Origin: Gambelia wislizenii
Taxonomy: Eukaryota > Chordata > Lepidosauria > Squamata > Crotaphytidae
DNA length: 64,000 nucleotides
NCBI GenBank assembly: GCA_030847615.1
Contig: JAUMIR010000002.1
Span: 283,506,028-283,570,027 of the forward strand
Reading direction: 5' to 3'
The number at the start of each line of letters is the position of its first letter. The stretch's first letter is position 1. The translations under genes were made by a program, and so were the position numbers. Below the pieces are notes generated by a model, which did not search any database, was not told where the DNA came from, and was given only the letters and a program-made list of their open reading frames with translations. This document shows positions 1 to 12,200 of this stretch, one piece after another.

Positions 1-157
1 AAAAATCCAAAAAGTAAACCTTGCTGTTTGCCATTTTATATAAGGGATGCCATTTTATTATGCCATTGCATATAATGGGCCTTGAACTTCCATAGATTTT
101 GTTATCCATGGGGGTCCTGGAACCAACCCCCAATGGATAGCGAGGACCCATTGTATT
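1..157. mobile_element. Tigger/MER2-like MITE, cut by window edge
   Basis: Contains aaaaatccaaaaagtaaacc, the ttatataagggatgcca core and ends ggatagcgaggacccattg followed by TA. Confidence 0.7.
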
Positions 158-379
158 TTTAGACTGTATGCTTTTGACCTTAATACCACTCAGCACTGTA
201 TTTGAAGAAGTTGGTTTATAACCATGAAAGCTATTGAGAAAATATAAACTAGTTAGTCTTAAAATTGCTGCCATGTTTCTTTTTTTCTCCCCCTTCCTTC
301 CTCTGTTTTATGCTGCAAGAGACTAACACCGCTACTACTTTAAATGTATATAAGCCATAATAATAACAATAATAATATT

Positions 380-615
380 TTAGCACATGCAAACTCTGCC
401 AAATACTACTCAATTATTCTGAACTGCACACCTGATGTTATTGAACAAATGGCAATGACTGTATGTTATGCTGCTGTAATCAAACCATCAGATAATGAGA
501 CATCTGAGTCTGAGCTTATCATAAGAGAACTCTTCTTGGGATTTGTTCCATTAAAGACTATCGGTGCCTTTGTGGCAGAAACTCTTCTTGGGCAGCTTGA
601 GCAAATGGGATTACC
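380..615 (+). pseudogene. hAT transposase fragment (DUF4371-like)
   Basis: The translation contains YYSIILNCTPDVIEQM, FLGFVPLKTIGAF and ETLLGQLEQMGLPL, the signature of the DUF4371/TTF-type hAT transposases domesticated as ZMYM-like proteins. Only about 80 codons remain and the similarity ends at the edge of the fold-back element that follows. There is no catalytic core or dimerisation region here, so it is a dead remnant. Confidence 0.75.
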
Positions 616-618
616 ACT

Positions 619-1461
619 TTGGAGCACTCCAGCAAATCCTTGGCCCTGCTACGAATACCTCCTGACATAGCTCAGCTTTGAAATGACCAGTTACCTGTAA
701 TTTAGTCAATGAGATAATGAAACTACATTACATTAAACTGAAACTTATCGAGAGCTGCTTTCTCAGTGAAAATGTAACTTGCCTTAGGACTTTTTCAGAT
801 GTTACTTACCAGGCTAGGAGGTCTCGCGAGAGGCACGGCGCTGTTGTGCAGCAGGGAGTCCATTTCGGACGCCGCTGTCCCTCTTCCGAAATCATCTGTT
901 TCACTTCCGTGAAGGATTGGAAGCAGCCGTGCCATATTTTAATCACGGGCAACTTCCGTGATTAAAATATGGCGCGGCTGCTTCCAATCCTTCATGGAAA
1001 TGACATCGATGATTTCGGAAGAGGGATGGTGGCGTCTGAAACGGACTCCCTGCTGCGCAACAGCGCCGTGCCTCTCGCGAGACCTCCTAGCACGGTAAGT
1101 AACATCTGAAAAAATCCTTAGTTCACTCTGGCAGGCCTAAGGATGACAGGAAGGTATTCAATTCTAGGCAGTTCTTTCAGCATTTTAGCAGAAATATATT
1201 TACTTATATGGCTAATTTATTTTTTCACTCTTTTGGTTTTCCAAAATGAAAATACTATACTTGTAACTGTTATGCGAGTAAACTGGGGCAAGTTACATTT
1301 TCACTGAGAAAGCAGCTCTTGTTAAGTTTCAGTTTAATGTAATGTACTGTACTGTGATTTCATTATCTCATTGACTAAATTATAGGTAACTAGTTATTCC
1401 AAGCTGAGCTGAATATGCCAGGAGGTATTTATAACAGAGCCAAATGTTTGCTGGAGTTCTC
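619..1461. mobile_element. Fold-back (palindromic) element, about 840 bp
   Basis: The left arm from about 619 to 952 is the imperfect reverse complement of the right arm from 953 to 1461. Matching blocks include ctcagtgaaaatgtaactt at 762-780 against its complement near 1290-1308, and TCTCGCGAGA at 822-831 and 1073-1082. The right arm carries about 165 bp (roughly 1118-1285) with no partner in the left arm. The structure suggests a fold-back MITE or an inverted duplication. Confidence 0.85.
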
Positions 1462-2480
1462 TGAACTAATATTAGGAATACGAGTAAAACTATAATTCAA
1501 TATGAATTCACCTGAGATTAAGTTCCATTGAATTTAGTGGGATTTCTAAACAGACTACCAAATAGTTAAAAGCAGCAAAGACCTCTTTGCCAATTTCTGG
1601 GTGGTTTCCCTGCTAGTTTTCTGCTTTGATCAGAACTCACCAGGTAACGTTGCTCACTGGTCAAGATGTCCCCACCAGCATGCCCCGGACCTGCTTGAGG
1701 CTGGATTCTTGGCACGGCATGTAAGGGACTCTTTCCGCACTCCTAGCCGCGTTCAGAGCATACCGAAGGAAAATGGGCACTGCTTGCTCTGGGGCTGCCA
1801 TAGCCCCCACAAGAGGAAGGGGGCTGCCAGGGCTCTAACCTGGGGGCCTGGGATTAGGAGGGGGGCCCAATGTGATATTATTGTAAGTTTTTATTATGTA
1901 AATCCATTCAGTTTTTAAAAAAATGAATATAAATATTATTTTGGTGTCATCATTTAAACTGAGTTATTCTGATTTTTATCCTAAATCCTGTAGATCATCT
2001 CACTGCCCTTAACCTTAGCAGTAGGTAGGGGGCCCACCAAAGATCTTGGCCTGGGGGCCCTCTTCAGGTTTTGGGGAGGCCATAGGGGCCACCAGTGGGA
2101 AGGATGGGCTTCTGGTTCAGTTCAACAACAAATGCCATAAATACCTCCCCATATCACATTTTTGCTGCCTCCTCAGAAGTGTATGGCTACACAAGGTGCC
2201 CTTCCTGGAACCTTCCCTGCCTCAAGAGGCAAAAAGCAGCACCAAAATCGAAGCACAGTGATCAGCTCAAAGAGAGCAACTGAGGAGCATAGCAAGGCGA
2301 CTGCGAATTTATACCTGGTCACCGGACCAGAGGGAAGCCTTCAGCAAAAGAGGAGGCTTCCCCCCCGGCCAATCAGCTTTCAGCCACATGCTTGTAGCCA
2401 ATTGGCTACCGGGTAGGCACACCCAGCCAATCAGTTCTGCCGCTCTTGTTTTCCTCCCAACACAAGCTGCAAGACCTGCT
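1100..2480. other. No gene seen
   Basis: The first part is the right arm of the fold-back element. From 1462 on I see AT-rich intergenic sequence, a GC-richer patch at 1640-1870, and three CCAAT-type motifs on either strand at about 2368-2432. No splice-consistent coding sequence was recognised. Confidence 0.5.
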
Positions 2481-2489
2481 GGGAAGAAG

Positions 2490-2560
2490 ATGCTCAGCAT
2501 GGTGATAACCATGCTACTGATATGGGGAGGGGGGCTCCCCGGACCACAAATAGCCACCAG
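2490..2560 (+). other. Candidate orphan signal-peptide exon
   Basis: An ATG opens a short hydrophobic stretch, MLSMVITMLLIWGGG then LPGPQIAT, ending at CAG before a gtaact donor-like site. Several CCAAT-like boxes lie 60-130 bp upstream. No downstream exon in phase could be identified, so it may be chance or the relic of a lost gene. Confidence 0.18.
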
Positions 2561-2630
2561 GTAACTCTGGCAGCCTTATTTTCACAATGCACTTATTCAC
2601 TTATTTTTCACATGGCCAAAATGAAAGCTG

Positions 2631-3010
2631 GGGGTTGTTTAGACAATGAAAAAAATCCTCAAGGAATGCGGGCAGAATACCTTTTGTCAAGATGACCTCC
2701 CGCCGGGATTTGCCATATTGGAAAGGAGGGGGGCTGAAAACGCTAAGTAGTTTGCGATTACAGCTTTCACTGTTTCTCATGTTCTTTTTTTTAAAGAAAT
2801 ATGCAAAAATGTGCATAACAGCCCATCTGAACAACCAATTTGAATTGGGGCACATGCAGGAAGTCAAAACTTGATTGGTCAGCCATGCGCAGGGGTGGCC
2901 TTGCTGGCAACGAGGCAGCCAGAGCCACCATTGTTGTTTTGTGCAGACACAATTGACCGCTATTTTCGAGTGGCAAAGCAGAAAATCACTCTTCCGCACC
3001 TCTCATTGAA
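2631..3010 (-). mobile_element. MITE copy, terminal GGGnTTGTCTAnATG family
   Basis: Starts with ggttgtttagacaatgaaa, the reverse complement of the right end of the copies at 12688-14163 and 42794-43412, and shares their internal block (GCCAGCAAG...GATCA). The far end is decayed. Confidence 0.6.
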
Positions 3011-3232
3011 CAAGTCAAAAAAAGAGAGAGGAATGGAGGAAGCTTTTCAGGAGATAATAAGGCAGGCAATTAACTTGCGGCCACCATCTTTTCTCGTGGG
3101 CATGCTCGTGTGAACTGTAAACTCAGATAGCTTTCCATGCCACTGATTTTGAGAATGGATCGTGGGGACAAATGAACACTGCTGTGATAGTGAGGTAATG
3201 TGCTATTTTCTGCAATTAATTCTCCTGTCTGA

Positions 3233-3447
3233 CTGAGGGTGCATCCACACAACACAAACAATCCAGTTTGAAACGGGATCATTTGCCACGACTCCTTCCT
3301 ATGGAACCCTGGGATTTATAGTTTGGTGAGGCACCAACACTGGCCAAGAAGACTAAAAACCTTGTAAAACTATAAATCCCATGATTTAATAGCAAGAAGC
3401 CAGGGCAAATAATCCAGTTTCAAATTGGATTGTTTGTGTAGTGTGGA
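3233..3447. mobile_element. Palindromic hAT-like MITE (aatccagtttgaaa family)
   Basis: The left end gcatccacacaacacaaac is mirrored by gtgtagtgtggattt at the right. The inner halves, with ccagtttgaaac and cagtttcaaattg, and the tgggatttatagttt block form an inverted repeat. Further copies are at 3889-4113 and 6186-6405. Confidence 0.7.
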
Positions 3448-3449
3448 TT

Positions 3450-3608
3450 TACTGTTACAGTGCTATATGCCACTTTAGTTGCCATGGCATTGTGAAGCCC
3501 AAGAGCTCTGTGCCTGGGAATTCTACAAGCCCCGCACCTAAACTGCAAATCCCAGGAGTCCATGCAATGTAGCCATGGCAGTTAAAGTGGAATCTCTCTC
3601 TCTCTCAG
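3450..3608. repeat. Related MITE fragment ending in (CT)n
   Basis: Contains ccactttagttgccatggc and its inverted partner agccatggcagttaaagtgg, then a CT microsatellite at about 3593-3608. Confidence 0.55.
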
Positions 3609-3888
3609 ACTTTTCTTCGCAAACCAAGATTCAGGAAGGACTCATCTCGCGCTTTCTGCAAGTGTGCTGATGACTAAAAAGGCCAGTCCAAGATAAACAA
3701 GTCCGGTTGCAAAAAGCACAGCAGAAGGTCTCCTTGGGTGATGTTTTTGGGTTCTGATTCTTTCTGCGTTGTCGTTTCTCTTTGAGACTTGTTCGGCGTG
3801 AGTTCTCAAATAAGGCTGCAGAATTGTGGATAGTGCGTCTCCATGCCTCCCAATGTGAGACCAAACAGTGCAGTGTGGTAATGAATTT

Positions 3889-4113
3889 AGGCCAAAGCCA
3901 CACTACACAAAGAACCCAGTTTGAAAGTGGATTATTTGCCATGGCTCCTTCCTACGGAATCCTGGGAGTTGTAGCTTTATAAAGCCTTCAACCCTTTCTA
4001 CCAAAGAAGGCTAAGCGTCTCACTAAACTACAAATCCCAAGACTCCATAGGAAGCAGCCAGGGCAAATAATCCAGTTTCAAACTGGGTTATTTGTGTCCT
4101 GTGGGTTTGGCCT
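3889..4113. mobile_element. Palindromic hAT-like MITE, second copy
   Basis: Runs from ggccaaagccacactacac to cctgtgggtttggcc, with ccagtttgaaagtgg and ccagtttcaaactgg in the arms. Lies 330 bp upstream of the GSTK1 start codon. Confidence 0.7.
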
Positions 4114-4445
4114 GAGCCCCTGGAGAGGGATCCCATACTTTTTTCTCATTGTTATGCAGAAGAAGGCATCTCAGCCGGTGTTGCTCTTGTTACCTGGCAG
4201 TGTGACACGCACCAGATGCTGAAGTTCCCCCTTATTAAAAGCACAGGAGCCCCGGGCAGTTTTCTCTCTGGCAGCCACTGAGCGATGGGAGTAGCCACTG
4301 GGGGTCAGGCACGAGCCTTCTTCCTTTCATTTTCTGGCTGCAAACGGAACGGGAAGCGCGGAGAGTCCGGTGGTTTAGGAGGGGCAAAGTCCCTAGTCGT
4401 GGTGGTTGCTCATGGTTTTGAGTCACCTTTGCCTTGGGCTTCCCC

Positions 4446-4601
4446 ATGGCCTTTCTAACCCAAGCGCCCAAGCCACTCCTGGTTGGCCTGGCCACCTCAG
4501 GCAGGACTCTGGCCACCGCAGGTCAAGCGGGGGCGAGCAGCAAGAAGCGGGTGGACTTCTTCTACGATGTGTTGTCCCCCTACTCCTGGCTGGGCTTTGA
4601 G
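4446..4601 (+). CDS. GSTK1: GSTK1 exon 1 (coding part)
   Basis: Starts at an ATG in the context ccccATGgcc. It carries the N-terminal extension and the catalytic strand [15 protein letters not shown], ending in phase 0 before a gtaggaagg donor. The human protein breaks at the same point (GFE/ILCRY). Confidence 0.95.
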
Positions 4602-7600
4602 GTAGGAAGGGTGGGGGGATGGAAAAGGGGATAAGCCAGAAGGATGGAGTCGCCAGCCTCACCCCCTGCCTGCCTGCCTGCCTTCTCCCCCTGTGGGAGA
4701 AGCACAGAGAGCCCCAGGCAGCCCCCAAGAGGGACTTCTATAATTATACAATTATATACTTGTCATATTGTCAATTATATAATAATAACAATAATAGTAT
4801 ACAATGTATGTATAATTGTAATGTGTAACTTCTAGTTTTAGTATAAAGGTGTAAATATAATGTACATTGGAAAAGAAAAAAGAGTGATTATAGTGTGTTT
4901 TGATTAAGAGGGAAAATGTATTAGTGTTAGGATAGATAGTTTTATTTTTGTATTAGTAAGAAAAGAGGAATTTTTTTTTTTATTATTATAGAGTGTGGTT
5001 GGGTGTATTTTTCAGTAGAATGTTCTTATTTCAATAAAAAAAAAATCCTAATCCCTCCTCCCCCCAAAAAAATTCCCAAGAAGGACTGGCTCTTTTACTT
5101 TACAGTCCAACCTCGTTTACTCAGAAGTTAAGTCCCAGTAGGTTCAGATAATGGGATTTGTAGTTTCACGAGGACTTTAGCCTTCTCTGCCAAAGAGTGC
5201 TACTACAAACTACTAGAAAGAGTGCAGGTTCCTCACCAAACTATGCATCCCAGGATTCCATAGGAAGGAGCTGTGGCAAATACAAGTTGTCCCTCCATAT
5301 CTACGGATTTTGTCTACTCAGAAGTTAAGTCCCAGTAGGTTCAGTCCCTATTATTAGGACGTCAGCTTTAGGGGGAATCCGCACAACACAAATTGTCCAG
5401 TCTGAAACTGGTGCAGTGGTTTAATACCAGTACTGCAAGTCACCATGTTGCAAGTTCGATTCCAGCGGGCTCCTAGGTTCACTCAGCCTTCCATCCTTTC
5501 GTAGGTTGGTAAAATGAGTACCCGGCTTGTGGGGGCAATTCGCTAACACACATTGGAAACTGCTTAATGCAGTGTAGATGTGTAAATTGCTATTGCTTAA
5601 AACAATTTGTAAGATGCTCTGACAGTCTTGTTGCTGAAGAGCGGGGTATAAATAAATAATAAAATAAATAAACTAGATAATTTTCATGGCTCCTCTATGG
5701 GATAATGGGATTTGTAGTTTCACGAGGTCTTTAGCCTTCTCTGCCAAAGAGTGCTACTACAAACTACTAGAAAGAGTGCAGGGGTCTCACCAAACTATGC
5801 ATCCCAGGATTCCATAGGAAGGAGCTGTGGCAAACACAAGATGTCCCTCTGTATCCATGGATTTGGTATGCACAGATTTAAGTATTCACGGCTTGAAAAT
5901 ATTCTTAAAAAAATAATAATCCAAAAAGCAAACCTTGATTTTGCCATCTGATATAAGGGGCACCATTTTGCTATGCCACTGCATATAATGGGACTTGAGT
6001 ATTCACAGATTTTGGAATCCACGGGGGTCCTGGAACCAAACCCCAGCGAATATGAATGAAGGGACAGCTGTAATCCAGTTTCAACCTGGATTTAATTGTG
6101 TGGATGCCCCCCTTGTCAATGGAAATTGCACTGCTCAAAGACACAGGAGGGAATTGGGCAGGCTGCAAAGACCTTGGGCTCTCTTCTCAAGGGGGATCCA
6201 CACAACATAAAATCATCCAGTTTGAAATGGGATTATTTCCATAGCCCTTTCCTATGGAATCCTAGGATTTCTAGTTTTACAAGGTCTTTAGCCTTCTCTG
6301 CCAAAGAGTGCTGGTGCCTCACCAAACTACAAATCCCAAGATTCCATAGGAAGCAGCCATGGCAAATAATCCAGTTTCAACCTGATTTATTTCTCTAGTG
6401 TGGATACCCCATTAGAATGTCCCATTGTCCTTCAAGCTCCCTTCCAGGTCGGTTTGCTTAATGCTCCTGTGGCTCAGTTGTGTGCGTAGTTGTTCAAAAG
6501 TATAAGCCTGTCCTGAGTTTTATAGTTTTCTTTGATCTAATGATGTAGACTTGCCTATGAAAGCTCTTTCAGCTTGGTATGAATTGCATGAATGTGTGAC
6601 TTTTATTTCATGTTGTAGTCTAATACAGAGCCTGCTTTGGAAAAAAAAAACTCATGGCTGCTAGCTCCAGAGCTATCTTGACATGAATTATTTTTCTCAC
6701 CACTGTAGGTTCTCTGCCGATACCGTGACATCTGGAATATTGAACTGCATTTACGGCCTGTTTTCCTCGCAGGCATAATGAAGGAGACTGGTGGGTGCTG
6801 AATAATACAGTTGGATTAACCTGAAGACAAGGGGCTTGTCTACATGAAGGGGAGGGGTGAAACCACTACTCCACAGTAATAGCAAGTCACAGCAGCTGTG
6901 ATCTGTCTTAATGGTTTTACAGCCCCCATAAACTTTGCATGCCTGTAGCCATGAGTGAGTTACTCTCGTTTTTAAATCTGCCACCACCAAAATTTTATCA
7001 GGTTTGCACTTTGTCTTGTATGGGGAAGCGATTCATGTTGGATTGCTTGTCTTAATGAGCAAAAATGTGCATATCACAGGAGCTTTTAAAAAAAGTTGGG
7101 AAAAGCCACAAATGCTTTTCTTATGTATTTTTTCCTCTATTTTCCACCTCCTCCTTCACAATGCGGGATCCCATTAAGACAGCTCATATTCCAGGCGAAT
7201 TCTGTGAGGGGTATTTCACCATATAGACAACCCCAAGGTGTACTCCTGAATAATGGGTTCTTAATTCCTTGGATGCATTCTTAGCCTGGGAAGACTCATT
7301 GAAGAAACCCATCTTCTTCTCCAATCTTTCTTCCAAGTTTGTTTTCCTTTGTTGTTTTTTTATTGCTCATTCTCAACCAAAATCCACAAGCAGCGATACC
7401 TTTGATGATGATACTCTAACATTGTCACTTTTTTCTCCTGTATGATTTTTCACATCTTTGCCTGATGAAGAAGCCGGTGGAGCTTCCAAAGCTTACCTAA
7501 TGTATTTTATGTTTTGGGGTTGGCCCCATAAAGGTATTGCTGCTTATTGATTTTGTTGTATTTTGCTGCATGGCCAATACAGCTACCCCTGAATATGGTG

Positions 7601-8605
7601 TTGGTTTTTTCAATTACTTTGACTATACTTTTGCTAGTTACTTTGACTATACTGAAAAGAATCATCTTCCCCTCAGTTTAAAGGGGTTTTGTAACTCAAG
7701 AGCTTACACAGCCAAATACTGTTGCCAACTCTTTCCTAAAATTAAATAAAACAATTCCTTTGATCACCAACACTTGGATGGCAAATGGAAGGGTTTGCCA
7801 GAATTTTCTGTATTCTGAAAAACTGGTTTTGCTGCCCTGTGATATAGTTTATCTAACTGGATAGGACTGAAGATAATTTGTTTCTTTGCTTCCGTGAAGG
7901 AAAGAAGTATAATAGCATGTAGAATTTGTCTCTGTTTGAAATCTCCTTCTCCTATAATGATCCCACTCCTTTTAACAGGTAACCAGCCCCCAGCAATGCT
8001 GCCTAAGAGAGGAATATACATGATGAAGGACATTATGCGGATGGCAAAGTTCTACCAAGTGCCACTGCAACTACCAAAGGATTTTTTAGGGTCTGTTATT
8101 GAGAAGGGTAAGAAAAGAGTCATAGAATCGTAGAGTTGGAACCACAAGGAACATCTAGTCCAACCCTCTGCCATGGAGGAATACACAACTAAAGTACTCC
8201 AGAGAAATGGCCATCCAACTTCTGTTTAAATATTTCCAAAGAAAGAGAGTCCATTACACTCCAAGGCAGTCTATTCCAGTGTCTAACAGTTCTTACAATA
8301 AAGAAATTCTTCCTGACTAGCTGTACCCGATGTAACATACGCCGGTGGTGCAATAAGGGTGAGTTGCTCTGTTGGCCTGCCCCTGCTGCCACCTCTGCCA
8401 CCAACTGACTTCCTGTGTCCCGTTGCAGTGGCAGCAGGGGTGGCGGGGTGATGATGTGCCCCCCCTGGGTGCTCGGACAATATCAAAACCCATATCAAAA
8501 GTTGGTCTAGGTCTATAATAGAGTATATAATATCTACTATTCCAAAAATCCAATTAATTAGTTGGGAGGTCCATCTTCACTGACTCAATTCTTACAAAAT
8601 ATACC

Positions 8606-8647
<42 letters not shown>

Positions 8648-9230
8648 TTGGGTATTTTTCCTTTCCCAGTGTGTTGATTAGCAGCTTAGGAAACATACCC
8701 AAATAATCCCCTCCCTCAGCCAATCACCACCCATGTGCAAATTCCCTCTCCACCTCACAATCCACTCCTGCTTCTCAATCTGCATCTACACCCCCAGCCT
8801 CACAAGGGCCCCTCCTTCCTCTCACTCCCTCAGCCACTCACCATTCATGTGTAAAAAATGCAATATTTTTTTTCCTAAAGTGATACCATGTAGCTGAATC
8901 GTGTGAAAGGAACACTGCCACTCCCAAGTTCCCTGCTGTAGCCACCACTTGAAAGCCCAGCAGGGCACATAACAGTGTATATTACGCCTATACTTATACT
9001 AATACTAATACAATTATGCCAGCGACTCTTAACCTTTTCTTTACCAGGGACCCCTTTAAATATCTTTTGTTCTCATGGACCCCCAAGACATAACTCAAGA
9101 TTTAAAACCCTAACAATGATAACAACAATAATAATACATTTACAACAATGCCTCTTAACCTTTTCTTTACCAGCAGCCCCTTTAAATATCTTTTGTTGCC
9201 ATGGACCCCAAGACCTTAGATTTAAAACCC

Positions 9231-9263
<33 letters not shown>

Positions 9264-12200
9264 AACATCCATGAAATCTTCCCTCAGACGCACTGGAGCA
9301 GGAGGGAAGACTTTTCTCCTGCTTCTTCCTGCAAGTTTTTGGCTGGAGTGGATTGAATGGCAATGTGCAGGCTAAGCCAGTCAGCCAGCGCCTTGGCTCC
9401 TGTCACATGGCCACTCCACTATGGGCAGGAGGTGGTCTGAACAGCATTCAAGCCTTTGTAGGCCCCCTGTGAGGACATAGAGGACCCCTGGGGGCCCCCA
9501 GACCCCAGGTTAAGAACCACTGGTCTAGATACTTGGCGAAAATAGCATTCAAAAGCTCTGCCTCATTTAGAGAAGAGGGAGTCCAGGGAGCCTTGTCTAC
9601 CACTTGTTAAAATAGAAATGAATAGAAAAGGGAGCAAAGGAGTCTCCAGCAAGGGGCTGAATGGTCACCTCTAACTTTTTCGTGAGTCTTTGGGCTCATC
9701 TCTGCCCCGCCCGCAGACTGCAGAGCCTCAGCCTTCTGCTCTGATGCCAGCTGCCCTTCGAGGGCAGCATGCTGGATTTCCATTGGTGGGAGGCTGGTGG
9801 CCAATGAGAGCCCACTTTGCTCCATTCTATTCCCCCTCCCTTGCCAGCTTTGGCTCCTTCCACTGGCCAGAGTTGTGTTTTTTTAGCAGGCAGCAGCCCA
9901 TCTGGTACAGCATGTGTAAAGAAAGCCTTTCTCCCGTGGAAGCAGAGCCAGGGGCAGCCAGGAGGAAATAGAGGGCCTGGAACCCCAGGGCAGCCTTCCA
10001 CCTCCTTCCCACCCCTTTCCAGGTTGTTGCTGGTTTTTTTGCAGCCTGTAAGTTCCTCAGGACCGAAGGTGTCCACTCAGTATAGGCTCACTGAAAGGCA
10101 CCTGGCACAGCCTGGGGACAAACTAACCCAGGAGTGGCCAAAACAGCAGAATTGTGCAGCAGAAAGGGCACAAAACAAAGGCTTCAGCTAGCAGCTCTTC
10201 CACAGCTCTGACTTTTACACACAAAAAGACTTACAGACAGCAAGGTTCATCCAAAAATATCTGGAGATCTTTATCTTCAGTTTCAGTATAAATAAACACA
10301 GTATATACACAACAAACCTCATTAACAAACTCAACTCTTATTTCCTCACAACACCAACCACACACAATGCATTGTGTGCTTTGGCTATATAGAAGTGTTT
10401 GCTAGTCATCCCTCTGCCTAGCCACAGTTGTGAACAAACCCACTTCAGCTGTGCTAGTTTTTGGTCTGTTGCTCCAACATTTTTCCTTTTGCTCTTAAAG
10501 CAATATTACCCTGACAGAAGGAGGGAGGAAAGGGCACAAGTTTTGGGGTGCAGAAGGGGTGAAGAGCAGAGGAAGGGGGGAAAACCTACCCTGCAAGGTA
10601 AGACAGGAGGGAAAAGAAGAAAGAGGGTGGGGGGACACATAGAAAGCAACATTATTTTTCCCCATGCATGCATCTTAAGACAGTAAGGGTAGCGGGCTGA
10701 GTATTTAGTTATTGCAGCTCAACAGGCAAAGATGTGGTTGTAGACCAAGGAGGTGGTGCTTAAAAATGTCCTCAAGCTGCTGGTTGGCCAGCCAATGGAG
10801 CACTATGATTGGTTGAGTATGTTTCCTAAGTGCCAATCAGCACACTAGGCACAGCAACATACACAAGAGCATTAGATATATAGATAGATAGATGTTTAGG
10901 TGGAATCTCTTTTCTTATAACTTGAATGCATTGGTTCATATTCTAGTCTGTGGAACAGCAGAAAAGAAGCTCACTCGATCTTCTACAATAAATCTCTTCA
11001 GATATGTAAAGATAGCACCAGTCACATCTTTTGAGGCCAGTAACAAGGCACCCGGCCTTGGTCGCATGGTTGGGAGCCTCATGGTGACCTCAGCAGATTC
11101 ATTGTGTGCGACCTGTCCTGGAGATGGCTGCACTGGGCACTGTGTGGCACCTATGCAAACACAGACACACACACACCCCATTGCAGTAACAGAACTCACA
11201 GTTTTCTCCAGAAGAATCGAAGTAAACAGTGAGGGGTTTGTTTATTTTTTACCATGTGTCTCCTCTGTCTTAAGCGGGGGTTGCCCTGAGTCTCATCTGG
11301 GCAGTTCAGACTAGGATCAGGAAAAAATACTGTGCCGTCATGACTGCTTGGTGTGGGAATGAGGGGAGGCCATTTCATTTGGCCCATGTAGACAAGGCCT
11401 CAGTTATGAACCTGCTGTGATAACTTTTTCCAGCATGGTGTAGTGTTTTGAGGGGACCTAAATACCCTAAAGGCATGAAATCTTGCCTTTTTGTATTATA
11501 CTTGTTATTAATGTTTATGAACAGGTAAAGAACATACGGTCCCGTAAGCTTGCTTGTACCTCCCCTTGCATGTTTGTTGACGCTTTGTAGCAATATGGTT
11601 CTTTTTCTGTTGCCATTTGTGCAGACTCTGATGCTCTTCTCTGTTTTTACCAAATACAGGCAGTCTATCTGCCATGCGTTTTATCACAGCTGTGGATTTA
11701 ACACAACCTCAATTTCTAGAGTCTGTGTCTAGAGAACTTTGGATGCGCGTTTGGTCCCGGGTAAGTATCCATGTTCTCAAAACTGGTTGTTTCCTTTCCC
11801 CATATAATTATTTCTTCAGAATACTCAGTAAAAAAAAGGTTGAAATGAGCTAGGCTAGGTTTGCACAATGATCACCCATTACACCAAATGTGCAGTTGTA
11901 TGGAAGCCTCCAAAGGACTCAATAAAACTGCCTTTATTGTCCCCCAAAACTGCAAAGACGGGATGTTGTGGCTATTGGGCAGAGCCAGTGCACATCTGAT
12001 GAACTTTGAGCTTTGTTGGTTACAAGTTGTATAGGTCCGACCTGGGTAAAAGTACATAAGTAAGTAACGTAAAAGTAAAAGTCTTCTGGCCAATAAAATG
12101 TGGATAACCTCTTTATGGAAATCTAAAATTCCAAGCTGCTTCTTTTCTCTTCTGTGTAGTCACTGCAGAAATAGATGAAGTAAAGAAAACTTAAATGCAT

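Larger units (their letters stand above)
8317..10892 (-). mobile_element. Non-autonomous Helitron inserted in CR1
   Basis: Read on the minus strand it begins TC(TATC...)TATATATCTAAT and ends in GGGTACAGCTAG, the TC start and CTRR end of Helitrons. It sits exactly between an A (8316) and a T (10893), as Helitrons require. Removing it rejoins CR1 as cttcctga/tgtttaggtgg. It is 2576 bp with no Rep or helicase coding sequence. The terminal 290 bp (10600-10892) match the copy at 57115-58708. The interior carries an (AT)n, a hAT-like MITE and GC-rich filler. Confidence 0.85.

Noticed and set aside
5406..5480. tRNA-like head with A and B boxes
   Set aside because: Degenerate and attached to a SINE body; it does not fold into a functional tRNA by eye.
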